From Acetatifactor muris (lineage in GTDB: Bacteria; Bacillota; Clostridia; Lachnospirales; Lachnospiraceae): a stretch of 64,000 nucleotides of DNA. This document shows, piece after piece, positions 26,138 through 35,319 of this stretch. Each line of letters opens with the position of its first letter. The stretch's first letter is position 1. The notes below the pieces were generated by a model. That model searched no databases. It was given only the letters and a program-made list of their open reading frames with translations, and was not told the DNA's origin. Where the stretch lies: contig JAMPFR010000015.1 of NCBI GenBank assembly GCA_023664365.1, forward strand, positions 1-64,000. Direction: 5' to 3'. The position numbers were made by a program, and so were the translations under genes.

Positions 26138-27400
26138 TCAGTAGTAGCTTATATCCATGTCTACATTTCCGGAAATACCGTCCACCTTTCCCTTGGAGGT
26201 ATACTGCCACAGCTGGTAGTATCCCTGGTACAGCGGTACGCTTCTGTACTCCGCCAGCCAGATGCAGTAATTATTGTCCAGCCTGTCCGTATAAAGACGA
26301 TTGTTGTACCAGTTGCGGCTTCCGTAGACGCCCGCCCGGTATCCGGCGTTCTCTATGGTGCGGCAGAATGCCTCGCAGACAAGGGTTCTGTTCTCCACGT
26401 CCAGCCCGTCCGCGCGCCCGTTTCCTCCCGCGCCCTCAGTGTCGATAAAAATCGGATAATCCAGATTATATTCCTTTACCAGCCGCAGCACCGCAGAGGC
26501 CTCCTCCACGGCCTCCACCTCGTTCACCGCCTGGGTAAAAAAGTAAACCCCCACCTGCAGGCCGCTGGCTGTGGCTCCCTTGATATTCGCGGCAAAGTAC
26601 GGATCCTCCACCAGGCTTCCCGTCACGGAGCCTCTGTACCCCGCCCTGATAATCGCAAATTCCACGCCTGCATTCCGCACCTTGTCCCAGTCAATGTCAC
26701 CGTTCCACTTAGATACGTCAATGCCCGCATGGGTGCTGCCCCCGGCGTTCTGAAGCTTCTTGATCTCCGTTTTGTCCGCGTCCTCCAGGGCGTCAGCCAC
26801 ACCGGTATCCTCGGCTTCCGCGTCAATGTCCGCCTCCGTCTTCAGCAGCAGGGAAATATCGTCGATGGCCACATATTCCACCTTATCCTTGACGTGTACT
26901 CTGGTCTCGTTTTCCGGAACCCGGTATCCTTCCATGGGCTGCAGCTTCACATAATAATCTCCCGCCGCCAGGCCCCCTATATAGATGATACCGTCCGTGT
27001 CCAGATCCTTATACTGCCCCAGGCCCTCCAACTCCACAAAAAAGCTTTTCCCCGCCACAGGAGCGCCGGACATGTCCACAATCTGTATACGCAAATCCTT
27101 TTCCACAGACGTGACTACCAGAGACAGCCTGTTGGAATCGTCCATTGCTTCCTCCAGAATAGGATTTCTCTCCGGGTCGAAAAAGGTGGGATCTGTCAGA
27201 AAAGCCGAAAGGTTATTCCCTATCTGTCCGCTTTCCGGCTGCGCAGAATTCCCTTCCGGATCCTGCGTCCGGGTGCTTTCCGGCTGGGGGGCCGGTCTTG
27301 CCGATCCTCTGTCCCGGTTGGTATAAAGCACCAGCAGCGCCACCAGCAGAATAACAGCCATGGAACACAAAATTGTCATCTTCCGCAGTTTAGAGTCCAT
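26138..27400 (-). CDS. Membrane-anchored GH25 lysozyme-like muramidase
   Basis: A 420-residue protein with an N-terminal membrane helix (8-26), a low-complexity spacer, a prealbumin-like beta domain (about 90-185, [18 protein letters not shown]) and a GH25 domain (about 225-420). The GH25 domain starts [14 protein letters not shown] and carries the acidic pair in FIDTEG; it ends [16 protein letters not shown]25 enzymes cut between MurNAc and GlcNAc. Its ATG lies within the end of rmlA (11-bp overlap), so it is translated with the sugar operon. A role in opening the wall for polymer attachment is possible. It is a shorter paralogue of the protein at 29616. Confidence 0.9.
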   Translation of the reverse strand: MDSKLRKMTILCSMAVILLVALLVLYTNRDRGSARPAPQPESTRTQDPEGNSAQPESGQIGNNLSAFLTDPTFFDPERNPILEEAMDDSNRLSLVVTSVEKDLRIQIVDMSGAPVAGKSFFVELEGLGQYKDLDTDGIIYIGGLAAGDYYVKLQPMEGYRVPENETRVHVKDKVEYVAIDDISLLLKTEADIDAEAEDTGVADALEDADKTEIKKLQNAGGSTHAGIDVSKWNGDIDWDKVRNAGVEFAIIRAGYRGSVTGSLVEDPYFAANIKGATASGLQVGVYFFTQAVNEVEAVEEASAVLRLVKEYNLDYPIFIDTEGAGGNGRADGLDVENRTLVCEAFCRTIENAGYRAGVYGSRNWYNNRLYTDRLDNNYCIWLAEYRSVPLYQGYYQLWQYTSKGKVDGISGNVDMDISYY

Positions 27401-28259
27401 TTGCTACCTCAACCAGATATTTTCCGTAATTGGTCTTCATCAGAGGCTCCGCCAGCTTCAGCAGCTGCTCCCTGTCAATGAAGCCCCTCTTGTACGCAAT
27501 CTCCTCGATACAGGAGATGTACAATCCCTGCCGTTTCTGAAACGCCGCCACAAAGTCGGAGGCGTCCAGAAGCGCGTCATGGTTCCCCGTATCAAGCCAG
27601 GCAAAGCCTCTGCCCAGAGTCTCCACATGAAGGGTTCCTCTCTGCAGATATTCGTTATTCACCGTGGTAATCTCAATTTCTCCCCTGGCGGAGGGCTTCA
27701 CGTTCCGGGCAATCTCCACCACGTCGTTGTCATAAAAATACAGGCCCGGCACCGCGTAATTACTCTTCGGATGCTCCGGCTTCTCCTCGATGGACAGCGC
27801 TTTCCCGTTCTCGTCAAATTCCACCACCCCGTACTCTCTGGGATCCCGCACATAGTAGCCGAAGATAGTGGCGCCTTTCTCTCTGGCCGCCACCTCCCGC
27901 AGCACCCTGGAAAAACTCTGGCCGTAGAAAATATTGTCTCCCAGCACCAGGGCTGCCCGGTCGCCGCCGATAAAGTCCGCACCGATAATAAAGGCGTCCG
28001 CCAGCCCTCTGGGCGTTTCCTGCACCGCATAGGACAGCTCCATGCCCAGCTGACGCCCGTCTCCCAAAAGCTCCTCAAACACAGGAAGATCCCTGGGAGT
28101 GGAAATAATCAGAATTTCTCTGATGCCCGCCAGCATCAGGGTGGACAGGGGATAATAAATCATGGGCTTGTCATACACCGGCATAATCTGTTTGGAAATC
28201 GCCTTAGTCAGCGGATAAAGCCTGGTGCCGGAGCCTCCGGCAAGAATGATTCCTTTCAT
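27390..28259 (-). CDS. rmlA: Glucose-1-phosphate thymidylyltransferase
   Basis: The 289-residue enzyme makes dTDP-glucose from glucose-1-phosphate and dTTP. The N terminus [33 protein letters not shown] is split here only by its motifs: GGSGTRL, the lysine in SKQIMPV, and later LGDNIFYG and [17 protein letters not shown] precedes the ATG. A hairpin in the gap to rmlB could reduce transcription between the two genes. Confidence 0.97.
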   Translation of the reverse strand: MKGIILAGGSGTRLYPLTKAISKQIMPVYDKPMIYYPLSTLMLAGIREILIISTPRDLPVFEELLGDGRQLGMELSYAVQETPRGLADAFIIGADFIGGDRAALVLGDNIFYGQSFSRVLREVAAREKGATIFGYYVRDPREYGVVEFDENGKALSIEEKPEHPKSNYAVPGLYFYDNDVVEIARNVKPSARGEIEITTVNNEYLQRGTLHVETLGRGFAWLDTGNHDALLDASDFVAAFQKRQGLYISCIEEIAYKRGFIDREQLLKLAEPLMKTNYGKYLVEVANGL

Positions 28260-28293
28260 AAGCAGCCTCCTAACCTCTTTTTATTACATACCG

Positions 28294-28321
28294 AATGGGA
28301 ACGACGTTCATCGTTCCCATT
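28294..28321 (-). other. Hairpin between rmlB and rmlA
   Basis: AATGGGAACGA (28294-28304) pairs with TCGTTCCCATT (28311-28321). No strong U-run follows on the minus strand, so it is more likely a processing or partial termination site than a full terminator. Confidence 0.5.
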
Positions 28322-28331
28322 TTCCATTGCT

Positions 28332-29417
28332 TTATTGCTTTTCATACATCTCCGCATAATACTTCTGATAGTCGCCGCTGGTCACATTTTTCATCCAGTC
28401 CTCATGTTCAAAGAACCACTGTATGGTTCTGCGGATGCCATCCTTAAACGTGGTCTCCGGCTCCCAGCCAATCTCCGCCTTAATCTTGTCCGGAGCAATG
28501 GCATATCTTCTGTCATGTCCCTTTCTGTCCTCCACATAGGTAATCAGAGCCCCGTTCACATGAGCCTTTCTGGGATCGCCCTCCGGCAGCATCTCCTGTA
28601 AAGTCTCCAGAATCGTATGAATAATCTCAATATTCTGTTTTTCATTGTGGCCGCCGATATTGTAGGTCTGGAACAGCCTGCCCTGCTCCTGCACCATGTC
28701 GATTGCCTTCGCATGGTCTTCCACGAACAGCCAGTCCCGGACATTCTTTCCGTCGCCGTACACAGGCAGCTTCCTGCCCTGAAGGGCGTTATTGATAATC
28801 AGCGGAATCAGCTTCTCCGGGAACTGATAGGGGCCGTAATTGTTAGAGCAGTTGGTAATATTGGCCGGGAAATGATAGGTGTCCATGTAGGCCTTCACCA
28901 GCATGTCCGAACCGGCCTTGCTGGCGGAGTAAGGACTGTGAGGGTCATAGGGCGTTGTCTCATAAAAGAAGGCGCTGTCGTCCTCCGGCAGAGAGCCGTA
29001 CACCTCGTCCGTGGAAACATGCAGAAATTTCTTGTCCTCTCTGAAGCTTCCGTCCGGCAGCTCCCAGGCCGCCTTTGCGCAGTTCAGCATCACCGCCGTT
29101 CCCAGCACATTGGTCTGCACGAACACCTCCGGATTCCGGATGCTTCTGTCCACATGGCTTTCCGCCGCAAAATGCACCACCCTGTCAATGTCGTTTTCCC
29201 GAAAGATCTTTGCAATGGCCTCCTTGTCGCAGATGTCCGCCTTTACAAAGGTATAATTCGGCCTGCTCTCAATGTCCTTTAAATTCTCCAGATTGCCCGC
29301 GTAGGTCAGCGCATCCGCATTGATAATGCGGATTGCATCGCCATACTTGCGGAACATATAATGAATATAATTGGAGCCGATAAATCCCGCGCCGCCTGTA
29401 ACCAGATATGTCCTCAT
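28332..29417 (-). CDS. rmlB: dTDP-glucose 4,6-dehydratase
   Basis: The 361-residue extended short-chain dehydrogenase converts dTDP-glucose to dTDP-4-keto-6-deoxyglucose. It shows the NAD-binding TGGAGFIGSNY at the N terminus, STDEVYGSLPED with the active-site Asp-Glu pair, the YSASKAGSDM Tyr/Lys motif, and NCSNNYGPYQFPEKLIP. Start 29417 is set by AAAGGA upstream and by a promoter that excludes longer frames. Its product can feed both RmlC (25551) and the WecE-like transaminase at 36387. Confidence 0.97.
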   Translation of the reverse strand: MRTYLVTGGAGFIGSNYIHYMFRKYGDAIRIINADALTYAGNLENLKDIESRPNYTFVKADICDKEAIAKIFRENDIDRVVHFAAESHVDRSIRNPEVFVQTNVLGTAVMLNCAKAAWELPDGSFREDKKFLHVSTDEVYGSLPEDDSAFFYETTPYDPHSPYSASKAGSDMLVKAYMDTYHFPANITNCSNNYGPYQFPEKLIPLIINNALQGRKLPVYGDGKNVRDWLFVEDHAKAIDMVQEQGRLFQTYNIGGHNEKQNIEIIHTILETLQEMLPEGDPRKAHVNGALITYVEDRKGHDRRYAIAPDKIKAEIGWEPETTFKDGIRRTIQWFFEHEDWMKNVTSGDYQKYYAEMYEKQ

Positions 29418-29457
29418 AAAATGTGTCGTCCTTTCCGCTTCCTTGGAAGTCAAAAAT

Positions 29458-29486
29458 ATCATAACACACTTTCTGCGGAATTCCAA
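29458..29486 (-). promoter_or_regulatory. Promoter of the rml-GH25 operon
   Basis: The minus strand has TTGGAA (29481-29486), a 17-bp spacer and TATGAT (29458-29463), about 40 bp before the rmlB start codon. Confidence 0.65.
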
Positions 29487-29530
29487 ACGCTTTTATTCTT
29501 AAAAATATTTTGCGTTTTTATTAAGCAACA

Positions 29531-29613
29531 GTTCACTCGTCAGCCTGTCAGACTCAAATTTCATGCTTGCATGAGAATTTGAGTTGATTGGCTGACGAAG
29601 GGCGCGGGTGAAC
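29531..29613 (-). terminator. Long nested hairpin after the giant lysozyme gene
   Basis: Three nested arms pair: GTTCAC/GTGAAC (outer), TCGTCAGCC/GGCTGACGA (middle) and ACTCAAATT..CATGC/GCATG..AATTTGAGT (inner, 2-nt loop). It begins 3 bp after the stop codon at 29616. No strong U-run follows, so its action as a terminator is uncertain. Confidence 0.55.
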
Positions 29614-29615
29614 TG

Positions 29616-32600
29616 TCAATATCCCAGATAGCTCAGGTTCAGATCCACATTCCCGCTGATGCCGGACACCCTGCCGGTAGACCGGTACTGCCACAAATCG
29701 TATCTTCCGACGTAGGTAGGCGTCTGGGCATACTGGGCCAGCCATATTTTGTATGCGCTCAGCGCGCCGGCGTCTATCCTGTTCTCCAGCCAGGTCTTGT
29801 TGGCATAAATCCCGGCCGTATAGCCCGCATTCTGAATCGTCTGACAGAATGCCTTGCAGACTGCCGTCCGAGTCTCTTTGCTGATGGAATCCGCCCGTCC
29901 GCCGCTGGACTCTACGTCCAGAAATACAGGATAGGAAATCTTATAGTTCTTAATCAGCCCCAGTACCATGGAAGCCTCTTCCACCGCTTCCCGCTCGTCA
30001 ATCGCCTGGGTGAAGAAATATACTCCCACCTTCAGGCCTGCTGCCGTTGCCCCTTTAATATTGGCCTGGAACTTGGGATCCTCTATCAGCGCACCCTGTG
30101 AAGATCCCCTGTAGCCGCAGCGGATAATCACATAGCTGACGCCCGAATTCTTAACGGCGTTCCAGTCAATGGTGCCGTTCCACTTGGATACATCAATGCC
30201 CATGGCGCCGCTTCCGGTTACCAGCGCCCCGTCGCTGGCGAAGTTATACTTGGCGCCCTGAATCACCTGCTCTCCGGTAACCTTCTTTCCTTCGGCGGTA
30301 AAATAGTACACCTGTCCGTTGAGAGTCTGCCATCCGGTATACTTTACCTCACCCTTGACATAGAACTTGTCATAGGTATAATAATCCGCATATTTCGCCT
30401 GCCTGTAATCCTTGATGTTGTTGTCATAGACATACAGCTGCTGCTTTGACTTATCCAGCAGCAGAGTTGTATTGTCCGCTTTAGGATTCGCCTTCACCGT
30501 AACGGCGCAGACAGCCTTCACTTCCTCGCCGTTTTCCGCGCACTTCACGGTAAGCGTGGCGCTGCCCGTCTTCAGCAGCTCCAGTGTAACCGGCGCCGTA
30601 ATCACATTGTTTTCCGCCTTCAGCGTTCCCAGCGTGGCTTTCATCACGGTGGCGTCGCTGGATTCCACTGTGATCTGGGGCGTCGTGCCGGAAGCCCCCT
30701 TAACCGTTATGCTCAATACCAGCGGATTCGCCACATATGCCAGCGTCGCGGTGCTGCTCAGCTCTATCGTCTTGTTTGCCCCCACTGTTACCGCAATCAC
30801 TGCCTTTGCTTCCGTCTCAGGCGTGCCGCCTTCTTTATAATTTGCGGTTACCGTAATGTTTGCAGTGCCTGCCGTAACACCCGTTATTGTAACCTTGCCT
30901 GCGGCGTCAACCGCAGCCGTTGCCACGGTATCCTTATCGGAGGAAACCTGATACACAAGATCCTTGCCTGTCTCAAAGTCCTTCGCCGTAATCTGCGCCG
31001 TGGCCGTGCCCTTGATAACCACGGACAGCGCCGTCTTGTCCGCCGTAATGGTGCCCTTTGCGGACTGCCCGGCAACCTCAATGGAAATACTGCCGCTGAC
31101 CTGCAGCTTCTCTGTTTTCGCTTCTGGTGCGATTTCGGTCTGGGCAGCAGGCGCCGACTCTGCTGCCGCCTGTTCTGCTGCGGCATTCACATCCCCGCCG
31201 GAAACAGAAGGATCCTGCGTAGGCTCCGGTGTAGGTGTGGGAGCAGGTTCCGGTGTGGGCGATGGTTCCGGCGTCACCGCCGGGGTTACAGTATATGTGA
31301 CAGTCACCTCTGCGGTATATGTGATCGTCGCCGTACCGGCTGCAACGCCTTTGACAAGGCCGCCTGCATCCACCGTGGCAACAGCAGCATTGCTGCTTTC
31401 CCATTTCACACTTCCTGTCGTAACATCCGTTATTGTTTCTCCTGCATTTCCGGTGATCTTGCTGACTGTTATATCTTCTGCCTTCAGCTGGGTAGTGCCG
31501 CCCACCTGAAGCTTCGTTCCTCCGTCTCCGGCTGTCACAGTCACAGCGGCGCTCTGAAGCGTCATCCGCAGGAATTCCTTATCCAGACTTACGGAAGCCG
31601 TCAGAATTGTCAGCGGATCTGTAATGTCGCTCTTTTTAACCTCGATATAAGACACTCCCACAGCAGTGCTTTCCACCCATGCCACGGTATCCTGCAGGAC
31701 AGATTCCACTGCTGTATCTTTCTGGGCCGTATCCTCCTTTTTTGCGTCAACCTCCGACTCTGTTTTGACCTCGTTTGCCACATCCACCTTCTCATAGGCA
31801 ATATCCTTTTTTACCTTCACTGTCCGGGTCTCGGTAGAGATGGAATAATTGGCATATTTTTCATCGGACAGCTCTTCCATGGCGACCTTATAGGTTCCGG
31901 CGGCAATATCCTTTTTATATATAATGCCGTCCATATCATCATCAGACCAGATACTGCTCTTGCCGTCCGGGTCTGTAACCGTTACGGAAAACGGCACATT
32001 GGCCACCAGCTTCCCCGTCTTCGCATTGGTAAACTTAATCTTCAAATCCTTCTGAATAGAGGTCATATTCATCTCTACGGACACCTGACGGGAATACTCA
32101 CTTTCCTCATATCCGGGATCGTCTTCCTCCTCAGACGGATCCGCCTCATCCGGATCCCCCACCATAGCTGCCGCCTCAAGCCGGGCTATCTGTGCATCCG
32201 CTACCGCAAGCAATCCGTCCTCTCCAATCAGTTCAATATTCTCCAACTGTGCGCCCACGCTGACAAAATCAGACACCTGGTTTGCCGCCATTCTGGAAGT
32301 CATCAGTACCGCACCCGTTACCATCGCCAACACCAGAACGGCAACCCCCGTCCCGGCAATTACCCGATCCATCACGGTCATCTCTCTCAGCTTCCGAATC
32401 AGCCAGCCGCCTTCCGCTCTGTCCCGATCTCTGTCCCCACGGCCGGACTCCCCCCGGTAATCCGCATTATAAAGGTCATCATCCTCATAAATGATTTCCC
32501 CCTCTCCGGTATAAGCGCCTTCCTCCTCCGCATAATATGCTTCATCCCCGGTATAAGCCCCCTCTGCCGCATAGGATTCCGCTTCCGCGTAAGGCCCTTC

Positions 32601-32993
32601 TTCCTCCGCGTAGTACCCGTCTCCTTCCGCATAGGGTTCCTCTTCCTCCGCGTAGTATCCGTCTCCTTCGGTATAAGACTCCTCTTCCTCCGGGTAGTAC
32701 CCGTCCTCTCCCGCATAAGATTCCTCTTCCTCCGCGTAGTATCCGTCTCCTTCGGTATAAGACTCCTCTTCCTCCGCGTAGTATCCGTCTCCTTCGGTAT
32801 AAGGTTCCTCTTCATCTGCATAGTACCCGTCTTCTTCGGTATAAGGTTCCTCTTCATCTGCATAGTACCCGTCTTCTTCGGTATAGGGTTCCTCTTCCTC
32901 CGGGTAGGCTTCATCCTCCTCGTATGTCTCCCAATCCTTCCAGGAATTATCTCCCTTATCCGGACGTTTTGTATGATTAAAAATTTTTTTCAT
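29616..32993 (-). CDS. Giant membrane-anchored GH25 protein with Tyr/Glu repeat tail
   Basis: The 1125-residue protein has, in order: an acidic N-terminal tail with seven 14-residue repeats (residues 39-136; unit like EGDGYYAEEEESYT), a basic stretch, one membrane helix (about 211-232), prealbumin-like beta domains, several bacterial Ig-like (BIG2) domains around a Pro/Thr/Glu hinge (about 565-590), choline-binding-like repeats (YTGWQTLNGQVYYFTAEGKKVTG) and a GH25 domain (about 935-1125). The GH25 domain starts [14 protein letters not shown] and has the acidic motif FLDVESSGG. With no signal peptidase site and the basic residues before the helix, the repeat tail should stay in the cytoplasm. 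GGAAAGG precedes the ATG. It is divergent from the SGNH-like gene at 33195. Confidence 0.9.
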   Translation of the reverse strand: MKKIFNHTKRPDKGDNSWKDWETYEEDEAYPEEEEPYTEEDGYYADEEEPYTEEDGYYADEEEPYTEGDGYYAEEEESYTEGDGYYAEEEESYAGEDGYYPEEEESYTEGDGYYAEEEEPYAEGDGYYAEEEGPYAEAESYAAEGAYTGDEAYYAEEEGAYTGEGEIIYEDDDLYNADYRGESGRGDRDRDRAEGGWLIRKLREMTVMDRVIAGTGVAVLVLAMVTGAVLMTSRMAANQVSDFVSVGAQLENIELIGEDGLLAVADAQIARLEAAAMVGDPDEADPSEEEDDPGYEESEYSRQVSVEMNMTSIQKDLKIKFTNAKTGKLVANVPFSVTVTDPDGKSSIWSDDDMDGIIYKKDIAAGTYKVAMEELSDEKYANYSISTETRTVKVKKDIAYEKVDVANEVKTESEVDAKKEDTAQKDTAVESVLQDTVAWVESTAVGVSYIEVKKSDITDPLTILTASVSLDKEFLRMTLQSAAVTVTAGDGGTKLQVGGTTQLKAEDITVSKITGNAGETITDVTTGSVKWESSNAAVATVDAGGLVKGVAAGTATITYTAEVTVTYTVTPAVTPEPSPTPEPAPTPTPEPTQDPSVSGGDVNAAAEQAAAESAPAAQTEIAPEAKTEKLQVSGSISIEVAGQSAKGTITADKTALSVVIKGTATAQITAKDFETGKDLVYQVSSDKDTVATAAVDAAGKVTITGVTAGTANITVTANYKEGGTPETEAKAVIAVTVGANKTIELSSTATLAYVANPLVLSITVKGASGTTPQITVESSDATVMKATLGTLKAENNVITAPVTLELLKTGSATLTVKCAENGEEVKAVCAVTVKANPKADNTTLLLDKSKQQLYVYDNNIKDYRQAKYADYYTYDKFYVKGEVKYTGWQTLNGQVYYFTAEGKKVTGEQVIQGAKYNFASDGALVTGSGAMGIDVSKWNGTIDWNAVKNSGVSYVIIRCGYRGSSQGALIEDPKFQANIKGATAAGLKVGVYFFTQAIDEREAVEEASMVLGLIKNYKISYPVFLDVESSGGRADSISKETRTAVCKAFCQTIQNAGYTAGIYANKTWLENRIDAGALSAYKIWLAQYAQTPTYVGRYDLWQYRSTGRVSGISGNVDLNLSYLGY
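32586..32879 (-). repeat. Seven 42-bp coding repeats
   Basis: The DNA coding for residues 39-136 of the giant GH25 protein repeats with a 42-bp period. Units keep DGYY and the Glu run but vary at Ala/Pro/Asp and Ser/Pro positions, so the array has had time to diverge while preserving Tyr pairs. Confidence 0.9.
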
Positions 32994-33045
32994 ATGCAGA
33001 TTCCTTTCCAGATTCAGAAACTAAAAAATTTAATAATTCTGTAAT

Positions 33046-33074
33046 ATTATAGCATCCCCTCTGATCTTCAGCAA
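33046..33074 (-). promoter_or_regulatory. Promoter of the giant GH25 gene
   Basis: TTGCTG (33069-33074), a 17-bp spacer and TATAAT (33046-33051) on the minus strand, about 52 bp before the start codon. Confidence 0.75.
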
Positions 33075-33121
33075 GCATTAACATTATTTCTTTATAATTT
33101 CTTAAATCTTTTAAAATCCGT

Positions 33122-33151
33122 TTGATAATATGGACTTTCCGAACACATAAT
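33122..33151 (+). promoter_or_regulatory. Promoter of the SGNH-like gene
   Basis: TTGATA (33122-33127), an 18-bp spacer and CATAAT (33146-33151) on the plus strand, back to back with the GH25 promoter. Confidence 0.6.
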
Positions 33152-33194
33152 AGTAAAATAATTGTATTTACAACCAACCGAAGCGGAGAAAAAT

Positions 33195-34502
33195 ATGAGC
33201 AGACTGGACATTCCCGACATTGAAATCATCGACTTGGAAGACGACAGAGCAGCTGACGAAAACGGCAATGCGAACGACGGCGAAGGCAGCAATGCGAACA
33301 ACGGCGGCGCGGACGAAGGCAGCGATAGGAACAACGGCGAAGGCAGCAATGCCAACGGCGGCGAAGACAGCGATAGGAACGACAGCGAAAGCAGCAATGC
33401 CAACGACAGCGGCGCGGACGAAGACAGCAATGCCAATGACAGCGGCGCAGATGAAGGCAGCGATAGGAGCAACGACGAAGACAGCGATACAAATGGCGGC
33501 GGGAAGCCCTCACGCCGCAAAAAGCTTCCCATTAATATACACATTGTTTTACTGGCGGTAGTGCTCCTGACCTTTGGCTATATATTTTACAAATATGTAA
33601 ATTTCGGACGAGTCATAGATCCCAGTGATGCTCTTACGGACTCGGAGGATTATGTTGTAGAAAGCTACGATCATATTCTGGCCCTGACGGATGAGGAGGG
33701 GAATGTGCTTGCGCCCAATCTGGAGGACGGGCTTTCCATTGCCGTTTTCGGAAACGGCCCCTTTGCGGAAGACCGGGATTCTGAGGAGGGCCTTGCGAAG
33801 CTGCTGGCCGCGGCCGCCGATGCAAAGGTCTACAACTGCTCCATCAGCGGCAGCCTCCTTACCACCACCCAGACGGGTTCTCCCAAGTCAGACATCAATC
33901 CCTGGGATGCTTTCAGCTTTTACTGGCTGGCGCTTTGTTCAACAGATGTGAGACTGAACGATTTTTACAATCAGGCTCTGGAAGCCCTGGGCGACGATGC
34001 GCCGCCGGAAGCGGCAGAGGTTTGGGAAATTCTCTCCACGGTTGATTTTGATACGATAGATGTGATTGTGGTTATGTATGATTCCTCCGACTACTTTTCC
34101 GGGCGTCCTGCTGTTTCCACGGAGGACATTCACCCGATTCAGTCCTTTGCCGGGAATCTGGAGGGCGGATTGGACGTCCTGCGGCAGCACCACCCGAATG
34201 CCCGCATCATCGTAATGTCCCCCACCTACGCGTTTTCCGACCAACTGGACGAAAACGGCGATTATATCAGCAGCGATATTGTCCGCTACGGCGGGGATAA
34301 CCTTTCCGCCTATGTAAGCAACTCGGCTGCGGTTTGCTCCGCAGCCCAGGTCTCCTTTGTAGATAATTTTTATGTCACGTTTAACGAGGATACCGCGCAG
34401 GACTATCTGAGCGATAACATGCACCTGAACGCCGAGGGCCGCAAAAAGGTGATTGAGCGGCTTATGTATGCCCTGCATTATTACGACGCCTTTTACCAGT
34501 GA
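33195..34502 (+). CDS. SGNH-fold membrane protein with probable loss of the nucleophile
   Basis: A 435-residue protein with a low-complexity Asn/Asp/Gly/Ser cytoplasmic tail (about 18-110), one membrane helix (about 118-138) and an extracellular SGNH-like domain. The block-I motif, usually GDS, reads FGNGPF near residue 185, so the catalytic serine is missing. The closing Asp-x-x-His block is present as DNMHLNAEG. The paralogue at 46467 keeps both FGDSV and DTVHPN. The protein may therefore be a non-catalytic binder, or I may have aligned block I wrongly. GCGGAG precedes the ATG at 33195. It shares a divergent promoter region with the giant GH25 gene. Confidence 0.7.
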   Translation: MSRLDIPDIEIIDLEDDRAADENGNANDGEGSNANNGGADEGSDRNNGEGSNANGGEDSDRNDSESSNANDSGADEDSNANDSGADEGSDRSNDEDSDTNGGGKPSRRKKLPINIHIVLLAVVLLTFGYIFYKYVNFGRVIDPSDALTDSEDYVVESYDHILALTDEEGNVLAPNLEDGLSIAVFGNGPFAEDRDSEEGLAKLLAAAADAKVYNCSISGSLLTTTQTGSPKSDINPWDAFSFYWLALCSTDVRLNDFYNQALEALGDDAPPEAAEVWEILSTVDFDTIDVIVVMYDSSDYFSGRPAVSTEDIHPIQSFAGNLEGGLDVLRQHHPNARIIVMSPTYAFSDQLDENGDYISSDIVRYGGDNLSAYVSNSAAVCSAAQVSFVDNFYVTFNEDTAQDYLSDNMHLNAEGRKKVIERLMYALHYYDAFYQ

Positions 34503-34539
34503 TGCGCTGTTGATGCGCGCCCGGCACCGCCCGGCTGTA

Positions 34540-35307
34540 TCAGCCGTCCGTTTCGGGCAGCACCAGCGGCACCGCCGTATCACGGTAGATGATATAACCG
34601 TCCGTCTGTCCGAACAGCTCCCAGCCGAACTCTCGGGGATTCCCCAGGATTTCTTTTTCTTCCCCGAGAATGATATAATGACACTGCTTCTCCCTGGCAA
34701 GGGGAACAAGCTCTTCCAAAGCCACGGTTTCCTGCTCCATCGTCTCATAAAACAGATTACTGTACCCCATAATCACTTCCCGTCCGTAAGGCATACAGAC
34801 CATAGGAGAATACTGGCGGACATATAAAAGCAGTTCCGACGGAAACGCCGCCATAACCTCCCTGCCGGGCACTACAATGGCGTCGCATATATGCACCACG
34901 CTGTCCGGCACATGATAACTGTTCTCAGCCCTGCTGTACAGAGGATTACTGTATACCGGCTTTCCCGATAATGCTATGAGCGCCATGACGGCAGCCGCAA
35001 ACAGGAGCTGCTTTTTCCCCGTCAGCCTGCGGAAAATACATACCGCCGCATAGGCAATCACCACAATGACAGGCATCAGCCAGCAGACGCGGAAATAAAT
35101 CTCACTGCCTACAATTTTGCAGAACGCGGAGGCAAACAGCGGGTTAAAATACAACGCCAGCATGATAATCGGCATATATACCAGAACAATCCGCTTAGGC
35201 TTTTCCTTTTCGTTGACGAACAGATAAATCAACGCCGCCATAAACCAGAGCACCACAAAGCCCGCTCCCATATACCTTTGAAAAATTGCTATCACATCTG
35301 TCCACAT
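34540..35307 (-). CDS. Membrane protein of unknown function, last gene of the Pse operon
   Basis: A 255-residue protein with about four membrane helices in the first 125 residues and a soluble C-terminal half that is probably outside the cell (SYHVPDSVVHICDAIVVPGREVM, LGEEKEILGNPREFGWELFG). I do not recognise a family. It starts 12 bp after the preceding membrane-protein gene, with AAGGA upstream, and the two could form one functional unit like the halves of a GT-C enzyme. This is a guess from topology. Confidence 0.6.
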   Translation of the reverse strand: MWTDVIAIFQRYMGAGFVVLWFMAALIYLFVNEKEKPKRIVLVYMPIIMLALYFNPLFASAFCKIVGSEIYFRVCWLMPVIVVIAYAAVCIFRRLTGKKQLLFAAAVMALIALSGKPVYSNPLYSRAENSYHVPDSVVHICDAIVVPGREVMAAFPSELLLYVRQYSPMVCMPYGREVIMGYSNLFYETMEQETVALEELVPLAREKQCHYIILGEEKEILGNPREFGWELFGQTDGYIIYRDTAVPLVLPETDG

Positions 35308-35319
35308 ATATGATCTTCC

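Noticed and set aside
32586-32879. 42-bp repeats as a CRISPR array
   Set aside because: The units are contiguous, without spacers, and code in frame for a protein repeat.
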